DNA of 64,000 bases, from positions 1,519,730 through 1,583,729 of the forward strand of contig NZ_JACIEM010000001.1 of NCBI RefSeq assembly GCF_014196845.1, read 5' to 3'. Position numbers and translations under genes: made by a program. Of this stretch, positions 41,142 to 49,910 are shown in pieces (position 1 is the stretch's first letter; every line of letters starts with the position of its first letter). This DNA comes from Aurantimonas endophytica. GTDB taxonomy: Bacteria; Pseudomonadota; Alphaproteobacteria; Rhizobiales; Rhizobiaceae. Below the pieces are notes generated by a model, which was given only the letters and a program-made list of their open reading frames with translations, was not told the origin of the DNA and searched no databases.

Positions 41142-43234
41142 GAGATCGACCCGACCGTCTTGATGTCGACGCCGCGGGCGATCTCGACATGCGAGAGCAC
41201 CGGCAGGTTGACGAAGATCCGCTCGATCATCATGCGCACGTAAGGCCGCGCGTCGGGAGCGGCGACCAGCACGAACATCTCGCCCTGATCCATCTTCTCG
41301 CGGATCACCTTGGTGGCCTCCGTCGCGAACTGCTCGACGACGCGGGGATCGATGTCGAACTCGATGACGTCGCCCTTGGCGTCCCGCTTCAGCGCCTGGT
41401 GGAACGCAAGGTCCCACTGGTTTCCGAGCCGCAGCACGCCGAGCTTGCCGTCGTGCAGGAGGTCGCCGCAGATCTGCTGCGCCATGCGCATGCGCACATG
41501 CTCGACGATCTGCTCCGAGCGACGCACATGCGGCGCAATCTCGGCGATGGCCTCGAGGATCAGGTTGAGGTTGCGGATCGATACCCGCTCGGCCAGCAGC
41601 AGCTTGAGCACCGCCTGCAGGCCGGAATACGACATGTGGGAGGGGATGATCTCGTCGATCAACCGCTTGTATTCCGGCTCCAGCCGCTCGGTCAGCGCCC
41701 GCATGTCCTTGTAGGACAGGAGCTGGGCAAGGTTGTTGCGGATGACCTCCGATAGATGCGTCAGCACGATCGACAGCGTGTCGATCGGCTCGAAACCCTG
41801 CCGGCGAGCCTCTTCGGCGAAACTGCCCGAGACCCACGCCGCCCGCATGCCGAAGGCGGGTTCCTTGGTGATGTCGTGGGGCATGTCGGGCTTGCCGGCA
41901 TCGCCCAGCACGATCATCAGGTCGCCGAGCCGCAGCTGCTGGGACGCCACCACCGTGCCGTGGATCTTGATCTGGTAGGATTTCGGGTCGACCGAGAGGT
42001 CGTCGGACAGCTTGATTTCCGGGACCACGAAGCCGTAGCGGGCGGCGAAGCGCCGACGCATCTTCTGGACCCGGTGGGCGAGTTCCTCGCGCTTCAGCAC
42101 CAGATGCGCCGAGGTCTGCTTGCCGAGCACGAGCTCGATCTCGACGATCTTGAGCGATTCCTTGACCGAGGTCCGCTCGGCCTCGACTGCGAGCTTCTCT
42201 TCCTCGTCGCGGACTTCCTCGACCTTGCGCTGCTCGTCCCGGCGCTGCCGCGGGATGATATAGGCGAGGAACCCGAGGCCGGCGCCGAGGATGAAGAAGG
42301 GGACGAACGGCAGGCCCGGCAGGAAGGCAAGAATGGCCATCAGCACGCCCGATACCGCCATGGCGCGGGGATAGAAGCCGAGCTGCCCGATGACGGCGAG
42401 CTGCGCCGCGCCGCGATTGCCGCCCTTCGAGACCAGCAGACCAGCCGCCAGCGAGACGATCAGCGCCGGGATCTGCGTCACCAGCCCATCGCCCACCGAC
42501 AGCTTGGTGAACACGTCCGCGGCGCTGGCGGCATCCATTTCGTGCCGTGTGATGCCGATGATGATGCCGCCGAATATGTTGACGGCGGTGATGATCAGCC
42601 CGGCGATCGCGTCGCCGCGGACGAATTTCGAGGCGCCGTCCATCGAACCGAAGAAGGAACTTTCCTCCTCCAGCTCCTGGCGCCGCGCCTGCGCCTGGCG
42701 CTCGTCGATCAGCCCGGCGGAGAGGTCGGCGTCGATCGCCATCTGCTTGCCGGGGATCGCGTCCAGCGTGAAGCGCGCGCCGACCTCGGCGATGCGTGTC
42801 GCGCCCTTGGTGATGACGAGGAAGTTGACGATGATCAGGATCAGGAAGACGACGATGCCGATGACGAAATCGCCGCCCATGACGAATTGGGAGAAACCGC
42901 CGATGACGTGACCGGCCGCGTTCACGCCGTTATGTCCTTCGGACAGGATCACGCGCGTCGTCGCGATGTTGAGCGACAGGCGCATCATCGTGGCGAGCAG
43001 CAGAACCGTCGGGAATGCCGAGAAGTCGAGCGGCTTCTGGATCCAGAGCGCGACCATCAGGATCAGCACGGAAAGCGCGATCGAGAAGGCGAGGCCGATA
43101 TCGATCAGGAAGGACGGGATCGGGATGAACAGGACCGTGAGGACCAGCACCACCGCGATCGCGAAGCCGATGTCACGGCCTCCCGTGACGCTGGGGGCTT
43201 CGACCCGACGAGGCTTCAGAATATCGGCGGACAT
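41138..43234 (-). CDS. flhA: Flagellar export gate protein FlhA
   Basis: A 698-residue protein. Eight membrane segments in residues 20-330, with the FHIPEP-family signature region ([25 protein letters not shown], then [24 protein letters not shown] near 150-175), then a large cytoplasmic domain (350-698) that docks chaperones and substrates. It forms the nonameric ring of the type III export gate and conducts protons. ATG at 43234; 209 bases without a gene separate it from fliQ, enough for a promoter. Confidence 0.95.
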   Translation of the reverse strand: MSADILKPRRVEAPSVTGGRDIGFAIAVVLVLTVLFIPIPSFLIDIGLAFSIALSVLILMVALWIQKPLDFSAFPTVLLLATMMRLSLNIATTRVILSEGHNGVNAAGHVIGGFSQFVMGGDFVIGIVVFLILIIVNFLVITKGATRIAEVGARFTLDAIPGKQMAIDADLSAGLIDERQAQARRQELEEESSFFGSMDGASKFVRGDAIAGLIITAVNIFGGIIIGITRHEMDAASAADVFTKLSVGDGLVTQIPALIVSLAAGLLVSKGGNRGAAQLAVIGQLGFYPRAMAVSGVLMAILAFLPGLPFVPFFILGAGLGFLAYIIPRQRRDEQRKVEEVRDEEEKLAVEAERTSVKESLKIVEIELVLGKQTSAHLVLKREELAHRVQKMRRRFAARYGFVVPEIKLSDDLSVDPKSYQIKIHGTVVASQQLRLGDLMIVLGDAGKPDMPHDITKEPAFGMRAAWVSGSFAEEARRQGFEPIDTLSIVLTHLSEVIRNNLAQLLSYKDMRALTERLEPEYKRLIDEIIPSHMSYSGLQAVLKLLLAERVSIRNLNLILEAIAEIAPHVRRSEQIVEHVRMRMAQQICGDLLHDGKLGVLRLGNQWDLAFHQALKRDAKGDVIEFDIDPRVVEQFATEATKVIREKMDQGEMFVLVAAPDARPYVRMMIERIFVNLPVLSHVEIARGVDIKTVGSIS

Positions 43235-43443
43235 CGCGGCTTCCCGGACTCAACTGTCATGACCCGTGCGGCGGTCGCGGCGGGCGTCGAGGCCGAGGTT
43301 TCGCAAACGAAGGTTGCTTCGGGCTGTTCAGTGGAGCGTCGGAGACGTGCGCCAGCAGAGGAAAGGAGACCTCCAGGCGCCGGCAAGCGGACGCGCCGGC
43401 GGGGCATCTGCCTCGCCGGCTGGATCGGGCGAGCCGGCAGGTA

Positions 43444-43713
43444 TCAGCTGAAGCCGTGCTCGATGCGCGAGTAGGATTCCTGCGTGAAGGCGAAGACCTG
43501 CGCGCCGGTGAACGAGGCGGTCAGGGCGATGACGATGAAGATCGCCAGGATCTTCGGCACGAAGGTGAGCGTCACCTCCTGGATCTGCGTCAGTGCCTGG
43601 AACAGGGCGATCGCCACGCCGACGATCATCGCCGCGGCGACGGCAGGGCCGCAGGCGGCCACGATGGTCCAGATGGCGGACTGGACGATGTCGAGTGCGT
43701 CAGCTTCGTTCAT
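43444..43713 (-). CDS. fliQ: Flagellar export gate protein FliQ
   Basis: An 89-residue protein with two membrane hairpin segments (residues 15-38 and 52-75), starting MNEADALDIVQSAIWTIV and including GVAIALFQALTQIQEVTLTFVPKI, the FliQ/SpaQ signature. Part of the FliPQR gate. It starts four bases after the flgD stop. 209 bases to flhA follow, with GC-rich inverted repeats but no clear terminator. Confidence 0.94.
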   Translation of the reverse strand: MNEADALDIVQSAIWTIVAACGPAVAAAMIVGVAIALFQALTQIQEVTLTFVPKILAIFIVIALTASFTGAQVFAFTQESYSRIEHGFS

Positions 43714-43717
43714 GGTC

Positions 43718-44116
43718 TCATTTCACCGTCGTGCCGGCTTCGAGCATCAGCGTCTTGCCGCCCCCGAGGACCGCCTGCACGCCGCCATCGACGACGCGCA
43801 CCGCTTCGACCTTGCCGGTCACCGAACCATCGGCCGAGGTCGCCGTACGGCCGATCAGCGAATTGGCCTGGGTCAGCGCCGACACCGTCATCAGCGAATC
43901 CAGCTTCTTGTTGGTCTGGATTGCCTGCTCGACAGACGAGAACGACGCGAACTGCGAGATGTACTGGGTCGAATCCGTTGGATTGAGCGGGTCCTGATGG
44001 GACATTTCCGCGACCAGCAGCTTGAGGAACGAATTGTAGTCGAGCGTCGAGCTCTTCTCGGCCGTGGTCTGGGCGGATTGGTAGGAGGCGGATCCGGAAA
44101 CGCCACTGACGGTCAT
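43718..44116 (-). CDS. flgD: Hook capping protein FlgD (short form)
   Basis: A 132-residue FlgD: the N-terminal scaffold part is LDYNSFLKLLVAEMSHQDPLNPTDSTQYISQFASFSSVEQAIQ (residues 24-68), the diagnostic FlgD motif. The C-terminal Tudor/FnIII part of the 230-residue enterobacterial protein is missing and only GRTATSADGSVTGKVEAVRV... remains, as is usual in rhizobia. Caps the growing hook. ATG at 44116 overlaps the flbT stop (ATGA). Confidence 0.9.
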   Translation of the reverse strand: MTVSGVSGSASYQSAQTTAEKSSTLDYNSFLKLLVAEMSHQDPLNPTDSTQYISQFASFSSVEQAIQTNKKLDSLMTVSALTQANSLIGRTATSADGSVTGKVEAVRVVDGGVQAVLGGGKTLMLEAGTTVK

Positions 44117-44571
44117 CGTGCCCCTCCTGCGGCCAGCCGCAACTCGGTTCGTTCGGGTTGTGGTGGCGGGAAGGCCGCCGTCGTCTTGCCGAGAGCCTCG
44201 TCCTCGAGCGGGATCAGCGAGCGCACGCGCTTCAGCGCCTCGAAGCACCGGTTCCGCTCGACAAGCTCGGACGCCTCGGTCAACCCGTCGATGATGTCGC
44301 GGTTGCTGTAGGTCTTGAGCATCAGCACCCGCGAGGCCTCGAAAAGCTTGCGCGCCGGGTCGCTGTTGTTCGGATCCATGATCATCATCTGGATGACGAA
44401 ATAGAGCTGGCGAAGCGGCGTCGTCGCCTCTTCCGCCTGCATGACATGGCTCTCTAGCAGGAACGTCACGTCGTTGAGGAATTCCAGCGTGGTCTTGCGG
44501 TCGACCTTGAGCACCGCGCCGTTGACGAAGATGCGCTCGCCCGGCCGGAGCGAGATCCGGAGCGTGGCCAT
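44113..44571 (-). CDS. flbT: Flagellin mRNA repressor FlbT
   Basis: A 152-residue FlbT family protein: MATLRISLRPGERIFVNGAVLKVDRKTTLEFLNDVTFLLE at the start and the FVIQMMIMDPNNSDPARKLFEASR middle stretch are typical. FlbT binds flagellin mRNA and couples flagellin synthesis to hook completion; in Brucella FlbT acts as an activator (family knowledge). Flagellin genes are not in the window. It starts one base after flaF ends. The pair flaF-flbT are opposing regulators and always neighbours. Confidence 0.95.
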   Translation of the reverse strand: MATLRISLRPGERIFVNGAVLKVDRKTTLEFLNDVTFLLESHVMQAEEATTPLRQLYFVIQMMIMDPNNSDPARKLFEASRVLMLKTYSNRDIIDGLTEASELVERNRCFEALKRVRSLIPLEDEALGKTTAAFPPPQPERTELRLAAGGAR

Positions 44572-44572
44572 G

Positions 44573-44920
44573 TCAGTTCAACCCGTTGCGGATCAGCGTG
44601 GAGATTTCGATGATGCCCTTGAAATTCTCGGACTTGCCGAGCCGGATCGCTTCGGCCTCGCGCATGATCCAGAGCCCGACGGAAATCAGTTCAGCCCGCA
44701 GATCTTCAGGCAGCCCGTTGTCTTCCCCCGCCAGATCCTCGACGAGGATCGCCCAGAGGCTGCGCGTCGCATAGATCGCGTCGATCGCGTCGCGAGAGCG
44801 CGGACCGCTGACCGAGGCGCGCTCGAGCATCGTGATCGAGTGATCAAGGGCCTGACGCTCGCGGTCACGGGCGTCGACTTCGACGTCCTGGGTCACTTCC
44901 GCGTAAGAGAACTGATACAT
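44573..44920 (-). CDS. flaF: Flagellin synthesis regulator FlaF
   Basis: A 115-residue, helical FlaF family protein: MYQFSYAEVTQDVEVDARDRERQALDHSI and the C-terminal LIRNGLN. Needed for flagellin production and secretion, working with or against FlbT at the flagellin mRNA leader (family knowledge). Followed one base later by flbT. The 140 bases between it and flgL hold a weak terminator hairpin and probably the flaF promoter. Confidence 0.94.
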   Translation of the reverse strand: MYQFSYAEVTQDVEVDARDRERQALDHSITMLERASVSGPRSRDAIDAIYATRSLWAILVEDLAGEDNGLPEDLRAELISVGLWIMREAEAIRLGKSENFKGIIEISTLIRNGLN

Positions 44921-45046
44921 TCCAACCCCTTGCTGCTTACCCGAAGCGCCTCTTGCGAGACCGGTACGGGCCTTGAATTCTTATCGCCGGCTGCGGTGTG
45001 CAGCGCTCGGATCAGTATTTGCCGTGGTGTACGATGGTGCGGTCAG

Positions 45047-45060
45047 AGCCCCGGAGGGCT
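45047..45060 (-). terminator. Weak hairpin after flgL
   Basis: AGCCC-TCCG-GGGCT on the minus strand directly after the flgL stop. 5-bp stem and no U-run, so low confidence as a terminator. Confidence 0.35.
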
Positions 45061-46140
45061 TTAGAGGTAGTTGAGGATGCTGAGCCGCGAGATCCGCGCG
45101 GTCAGCGCATAGGATGTCTCCAGGAGATTCATCAGCGTGGTCACCCGGGTCGAAGCCTCGTAGGGGTCGACCTCCTCGAACGAGGCGATCGACAGGGTCA
45201 GTACGCTGTTGCGGCTCTTGAGCGTCTCTTCCGTCGTTTCGAGACGGCTCTGCTTGCCGCCGATCTCAGCCCGGATCTCGGTCAGTTGCGCCAGGCCCTG
45301 AGTGAGAGTTTCGATCGCCCGGCTTGTGAGAAGCTGACGTGACTCGCCCGTCATCCCTTCGACCCCGAGATCGGCGATCATCACGTATGCCTTGGCAATG
45401 TTCCGGAAAGCCTCGTCGGATGCCGGATACGAGACGTCCAGCGTCTCGCTCTCGCTGATGCGGTTGTAGACGGAGGTCCCGTCGGCGCTGGACCAGTTGT
45501 CCCACTCCCCAGTCGGGGAAAGCTGGAAGAGGCCGTCGAGGCCACCGGCCACGAACGCCTCGAGATCGGCTGGGGAAATGCCGGCTACGGCCGGATCGTT
45601 CTGGGCAAAGCCAAACGCCGTCTGGAATGCGTCCGCCGTCGCCTTCTTGGCGGTCGAGTCCTGTTCGTAGCCGCGGGCCGTGCCACCGCTCACTGCCTCG
45701 AAGGCGATTGCCGGCCGGTCGCTGCTTGCCCCCGAGAAGAGGAACCGCGCCCCGGACGCACTGTTCAGCGCCCCGCTCAGCTGCTGCAGGCCGGCTTTCG
45801 CCTGCTGCACGCTCGCCGAGATGCCAGGATCGCTGGCGCCGTTGGAGATCAGCGACGCGACAAGTGCTTCGGCGGTCTTGACGACGGATTCGAGCGCCGT
45901 CTGCATCGTCTCGAAGCGCTGGCCGATGAGCGCATTGGACTCGCGCAGGCGCGTGTTGTTCTCCCGCTCGATCCGCAGCGAAACCGTCTGGTTGGTGCGC
46001 ACCCCGAGCCCGAGCCCGACATCCGCCATACGCCCGGTGGTCGATTCCTTCTGGGCATTCCGGAGGTCATCCTGGATGCGGAAGATTGCCGAGCGCGGCG
46101 CCGCGGACAGCGAGTAGCTGGAAACGAGAAAATTGCTCAC
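45061..46140 (-). CDS. flgL: Hook-filament junction protein FlgL
   Basis: A 359-residue flagellin-like protein. N-terminal SYSLSAAPRSAIFRIQDDLRNAQKESTTGRMADVG and C-terminal helices (SFEEVDPYEASTRVTTLMNLLETSYALTARISRLSILNYL) form the paired coiled coil. The central part (about 120-260) is variable. The second hook-filament junction protein after FlgK. Starts 12 bases after flgK, so co-transcribed. A client of the FlgN-like chaperone encoded downstream. Confidence 0.93.
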   Translation of the reverse strand: MSNFLVSSYSLSAAPRSAIFRIQDDLRNAQKESTTGRMADVGLGLGVRTNQTVSLRIERENNTRLRESNALIGQRFETMQTALESVVKTAEALVASLISNGASDPGISASVQQAKAGLQQLSGALNSASGARFLFSGASSDRPAIAFEAVSGGTARGYEQDSTAKKATADAFQTAFGFAQNDPAVAGISPADLEAFVAGGLDGLFQLSPTGEWDNWSSADGTSVYNRISESETLDVSYPASDEAFRNIAKAYVMIADLGVEGMTGESRQLLTSRAIETLTQGLAQLTEIRAEIGGKQSRLETTEETLKSRNSVLTLSIASFEEVDPYEASTRVTTLMNLLETSYALTARISRLSILNYL

Positions 46141-46152
46141 GGAGGTCTCCGG

Positions 46153-47631
46153 TTATCGGATGGCGAGAAGCGCGTCGATCATCTCTCCGACCGTCGACAG
46201 CAGTTTGCTGGAAGCCTGGTAGGACCGTTCCAGATCGAGCATTCGGGTCATCTCGTCGTCGATATTGACGCCGCTTCTGTCGGAGAGGCTTTCCTGGGTG
46301 CGCGACAGCAGCACGGCGCGATAGTCCGCCTCCGCAGCCGCTTCGGCACGCTGGCCCTCCAGCCATCCGATCGATGCCGAGCTGTACTCCGACAGCGTCG
46401 CCCGTTCGCCTGCGCCGAAATTCACGTCGAAATCGCGGGGCTGGGAAAACTGCGCGATGAGGTCGTTCAGACGCTGGGTGAAGCCGCTCGATCCGTTGGC
46501 GTTGTAGCTGAAGGCGGGATCGCCGGGGTGGGAGATGGCGCCGTCCCGCAGCAGCATCGGGTTGCCGCCGGGCTGCGTCGAGTCGACGCTCGCGGCGATC
46601 CGGATCGTGCCGGCAAGACCCTTGGCGCCGGCCACCGAGGTCGGCACGGTGGTCATCCCCGTCGACGTGAAGAGGCCGGCGTAGCGGGCCGTATCCAGCG
46701 GATCGACCTGGTTGGTTTCTGCGAAACCGTCGATCAGAGCATAGGCGATGCCGTCGAGCTGGCCCTGAAAGCTTACGGCCGTTTCGTCGCGAAGCGTCAG
46801 CAGGCCCGCGAGACTGCCGCTCTTCACCGGCATCGGCGACACGGCGCCGGAGATCACGACACCGTCTATCTTGAACGCACCGCCAACGACGGTCGGATCG
46901 TAGGCCGCCTGCGGCGAGAACTCGATCGCACGTGCGGTCTTGTCGAACAGCGTGATGCCGGAGTCGGTGTAGAGAGCAACCTCGTTGCCGTTCCGCTTCT
47001 GGACGTTGACCCCGACATATTGCGACAGCTCGCGGATGATCTGGTCGCGCCGGTCGAGGAAGTCGGTGACGTCTGCGCCCGTCGACGCACCGGACATCAC
47101 CCGGCCATTGACCGTCTGGAATTCGGCAAGCAGCGCGGTCATGTTCTTGGCCGCCTGGTCGAGCTTGTCGTCGGCGTCCTTGCGCGTTGCCTGTACGGCG
47201 GCACTGGCGTCGTTGAGCCCGCTGGCCATGTCGCGCGCTGCGGCGACGGCCGCCTCGGCGGTCTGACCGTTCTCCGGAGAGACGGCGTACTGCGACAGCG
47301 CAGCCTTCAGCTGGGCCAGCCTGGCGGCAGGCGACGTCGGCGCGTCGACATCCCCGATCACGTCACGGATGCGATCGAGCCCCGTCGCCTTCGCATCGGC
47401 TGCCCCCAGCGCCGATGTCGAAACGAGCAGCGAACGAAACAGCGCGGGGTCGCCCGACTGGGCGATGGAGACGATCTTGACGCCCCCCAGCTGCCCCGTC
47501 GCCAGGTTTGCGTATTTCCGCGACGCATACGGATTGTCGGCATTGGCGATGTTCCGCGAGACGATCGCGGTTTGGCTCGCGACGGTGGATAGCGAAGCCC
47601 GGGCATTCGAGAAGGCAGAAAGAAGTGACAT
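46153..47631 (-). CDS. flgK: Hook-filament junction protein FlgK
   Basis: A 492-residue FlgK. The N-terminus has ALSNARASLSTVASQTAIVSRNIANADNPYASRKYANL, with the NIANADNPYAS motif replacing NvaNanTpGYsR. The C-terminal SGVNIDDEMTRMLDLERSYQASSKLLSTVGEMIDALLAIR is the family hallmark. The first hook-associated protein. The length is shorter than the 547 of Salmonella but usual in rhizobia. Precedes flgL. Confidence 0.94.
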   Translation of the reverse strand: MSLLSAFSNARASLSTVASQTAIVSRNIANADNPYASRKYANLATGQLGGVKIVSIAQSGDPALFRSLLVSTSALGAADAKATGLDRIRDVIGDVDAPTSPAARLAQLKAALSQYAVSPENGQTAEAAVAAARDMASGLNDASAAVQATRKDADDKLDQAAKNMTALLAEFQTVNGRVMSGASTGADVTDFLDRRDQIIRELSQYVGVNVQKRNGNEVALYTDSGITLFDKTARAIEFSPQAAYDPTVVGGAFKIDGVVISGAVSPMPVKSGSLAGLLTLRDETAVSFQGQLDGIAYALIDGFAETNQVDPLDTARYAGLFTSTGMTTVPTSVAGAKGLAGTIRIAASVDSTQPGGNPMLLRDGAISHPGDPAFSYNANGSSGFTQRLNDLIAQFSQPRDFDVNFGAGERATLSEYSSASIGWLEGQRAEAAAEADYRAVLLSRTQESLSDRSGVNIDDEMTRMLDLERSYQASSKLLSTVGEMIDALLAIR

Positions 47632-47673
47632 GGCGCTGAAGGGTCCGATGCGTGGCTATGCGGCGAACGGCGC

Positions 47674-48831
47674 CTAGCGTTTCAGGTTGACGAGAACGTC
47701 GAGGATCTCGGACCCTGTCTGGAACACTTTCGAATTGGCGCTGTAGCTGCGTTGGGACTCGATCATGCTGGTCAGTTCCGAGGCCAGATCGACATTCGAC
47801 TGTTCGAGGCCACTGGGGACGAGGCTGCCGAAGCCGTTCATGCCTGGGGTGCCGATGTCGACGACGCCGGAGCCGTCGGTGGCGCTGTAGACGTTGCCGG
47901 CGGATGCCGAGAGCTGATCGGGGCTCGGGAAGCGGGCGAATTTCAGCTGGTAGAGCTGGATAATGGCCCCGGTGTCCATGATGCCGTTCAGCGTGCCGTC
48001 CTCGCCGAAGGCGAACTCGGCAAATGTGCCAGCCGGATTACCGTTGGCCACCAGACGCGTGGAGAAGTCGGTAGCATATTCGGTCAGCGGTCCGAGACCG
48101 ATCGCGATCGTCTGGTTCCCGGGCATCGTCGTATAGGTCATGGCCGCAGGCACAGCGGTGCCGAGGCCGGTGGCTTCGTCGAAATTGATGACGCTGGTCT
48201 GCGGACCGAGGTCGTCGGTATAGCTGATGGTCCACTGGTTGGCGGCCGTCTTCTCCATATTGACGTCGACGATGACGGACCTGCCGATATTGTCGTAGAT
48301 GACCATCGACGACTTCTTGGTCGCGTTGAGTTCGGCCGATTCCGGGAACTGCAGCGAGAAGTTCGCCTCGGTCGTCCGTTGCGGCGCGACGATCTCTCCG
48401 ACCGGAAGGGTGATCGGTCCGACGCTGCCGTCGAGGGCCGTCGTGTCCTTCAGCCGGTAGCCAGCCGAGTTGACGAGGTAGGTGACGTTGTTCTCCGTGC
48501 GCTGCACGAAAGACCCGGCGCGGGTGTAGAATTCGCGCCCGGCGGCGTCCTGGACCACGAAGAAGCCCTCACCCTGGATGGCAAGGTCGGAGCCGGACGA
48601 GCTGGCTGCGATATTGCCCTGCTGGCTGACGGATTGCCGGACCTGGGTTGTGACCGAGCCGGAATTGTACTCGCCGCCACCCTGCGCGATCACCAGGGAG
48701 GAGAATTCGGTGGAGTTCCGCTTGTATCCGGTGGTGCTGGAGTTGGCGATATTGTCCGAGACGACGGAAAGGCGGTTTGCCTGAGCGTTCATTCCCGAGA
48801 CGCTGGTTCTGAAGACGCCGTTGATGCTCAT
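47674..48831 (-). CDS. flgE: Flagellar hook protein FlgE
   Basis: A 385-residue hook subunit. N-terminal MSINGVFRTSVSGMNAQANRLSVVSDNIANSSTTGYKRNSTEFSSLV and C-terminal ELTSMIESQRSYSANSKVFQTGSEILDVLVNLKR are the paired helices of axial proteins; the centre builds the hook surface. ATG at 48831; the in-frame ATG at 48870 is rejected because the family starts at MSINGVF. It lies downstream of ftcR, which activates flgE in Brucella and S. meliloti relatives (family knowledge); a terminator separates the two. Confidence 0.95.
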   Translation of the reverse strand: MSINGVFRTSVSGMNAQANRLSVVSDNIANSSTTGYKRNSTEFSSLVIAQGGGEYNSGSVTTQVRQSVSQQGNIAASSSGSDLAIQGEGFFVVQDAAGREFYTRAGSFVQRTENNVTYLVNSAGYRLKDTTALDGSVGPITLPVGEIVAPQRTTEANFSLQFPESAELNATKKSSMVIYDNIGRSVIVDVNMEKTAANQWTISYTDDLGPQTSVINFDEATGLGTAVPAAMTYTTMPGNQTIAIGLGPLTEYATDFSTRLVANGNPAGTFAEFAFGEDGTLNGIMDTGAIIQLYQLKFARFPSPDQLSASAGNVYSATDGSGVVDIGTPGMNGFGSLVPSGLEQSNVDLASELTSMIESQRSYSANSKVFQTGSEILDVLVNLKR

Positions 48832-48936
48832 GGCCCGATGCTGCTCCGCGGTGCATTTGTTCGGCGCCATGATTAGGGAGCGAAGCTTGCGTCTGGCTGG
48901 CCGTCGGCGGGCTTCGCCAAGTAGATCGACGACAAC

Positions 48937-48970
48937 AAAAAGCCGCCCCGGATTATCCGACGCGGCTTTC
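48937..48970 (-). terminator. Rho-independent terminator of ftcR
   Basis: On the minus strand AAAGCCGC and GCGGCTTTTT enclose an inner CGGAT/ATCCG hairpin, followed by GTTGTCG. Good stem and U-run. Confidence 0.8.
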
Positions 48971-48999
48971 CTTGTTAATACTTCGGTAACTATCGGTGA

Positions 49000-49671
49000 T
49001 TAGTCTACACCGATGCCGTATCCGAGGTAGCGCTTCGACGACACGGGATCGTAGCCGAGGCGCATCTTCAGCTTCTTGCGCAGCTTGGAGATATGGCTCT
49101 CGATGACGTTCTCCTCGACGTTCTCGTCGAAGATGCCGTAGATCGCGCTGAACAGCTGCTGCTTGGAAACCCGGCGGCCGCGGTTGGCGACCAGATATTC
49201 CAGGATGCGGCGCTCGCGGCGGGGCAGCGCCATCGGCTTGCCGGCAACCTCAGCATCGCGTCCGTCCTGGTAGACCGAGATCTCGCCGACGACGGTGCGG
49301 GCCTGCTCGATCGCCTCGCGGCGGCGGATGGCGCCGACCCGTGCGAGGATCTCCTTGACGTGCACCGGCTTGGCCACGACGTCGTCGACGCCGGCTGCGA
49401 AGAGATCCAGCGTGCCATCGAGATTGCGGCTGTCGGAGAGCGCGATCAGCGGTGCCTTGGAGCGGGAGCGGATGAAGCGCGGGCAGATGGCGCGGTCATC
49501 GAAATCACCCAGCAGGAAGGCTTCGACGGCTGAAATGTCGGCGTCCGGCGCGGTCTCGACCCACTCGCGGAAATCCTCGGCCTGGAACCCGGCAGCGGAG
49601 ACGCCTTCACGGCCGAACAAGGACTGGTAGCCGCTCGTCACAAGCTCACGATTGTCCACTACAACGATCAT
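49000..49671 (-). CDS. ftcR: Flagellar transcriptional activator FtcR (Rem-like), OmpR family
   Basis: A 223-residue regulator. Residues 1-115 are a degenerate receiver: VVVDNREL has only one of the acidic pair and no aspartate stands at the expected acceptor position ([10 protein letters not shown]). The Lys of VAKPVHV is kept. Residues 125-223 are an OmpR winged helix ([29 protein letters not shown], ending [11 protein letters not shown]). Called FtcR in Brucella and Rem in S. meliloti, it is the class II flagellar activator and acts without phosphorylation (family knowledge plus missing acceptor). Preceded by an unusually AT-rich spacer. Confidence 0.94.
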   Translation of the reverse strand: MIVVVDNRELVTSGYQSLFGREGVSAAGFQAEDFREWVETAPDADISAVEAFLLGDFDDRAICPRFIRSRSKAPLIALSDSRNLDGTLDLFAAGVDDVVAKPVHVKEILARVGAIRRREAIEQARTVVGEISVYQDGRDAEVAGKPMALPRRERRILEYLVANRGRRVSKQQLFSAIYGIFDENVEENVIESHISKLRKKLKMRLGYDPVSSKRYLGYGIGVD

Positions 49672-49910
49672 CTCAACCCCTCCGGCCCCGCCGTTTTGCT
49701 GTGCGAAAAGAGGTAACCTGACGTGAGTCTTGCGCCTATCCTGAAATTTAGTGATCCATTAACCATATCGGCGGAATTGGGGCTAAGTATCGAATCCGAC
49801 TCACTATTTTTTTTCGTTACCGATTTATTAACGAGGCGGGTTCAGGCCAGCCCGCGCTACGCCAGGCCGACCGCTGGCCATTCGTCCCAGTCGCAAACCG
49901 GAGTCGAGGT
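49672..49910 (-). promoter_or_regulatory. AT-rich promoter region of ftcR
   Basis: 239 bases without a gene between fliK and ftcR, clearly richer in A+T than the rest. It holds TTAACCAT (49759-49766), an 8-mer reported as a CtrA half-site type, a T8 run at 49807-49814 and a CGTTA/TAACG dyad at 49815-49833. No consensus sigma-70 boxes stand out enough to call. Confidence 0.4.

Noticed and set aside
48975..48989. TTAA-N7-GTAA after ftcR as a CtrA box for flgE
   Set aside because: One half-site is off consensus and it lies upstream of the ftcR terminator, within the end of the ftcR transcript.
49807..49833. T8 run with a CGTTA/TAACG dyad after fliK as a terminator
   Set aside because: fliK is read on the minus strand, where the run is A8 following the dyad. 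It gives no U-run in the fliK transcript.
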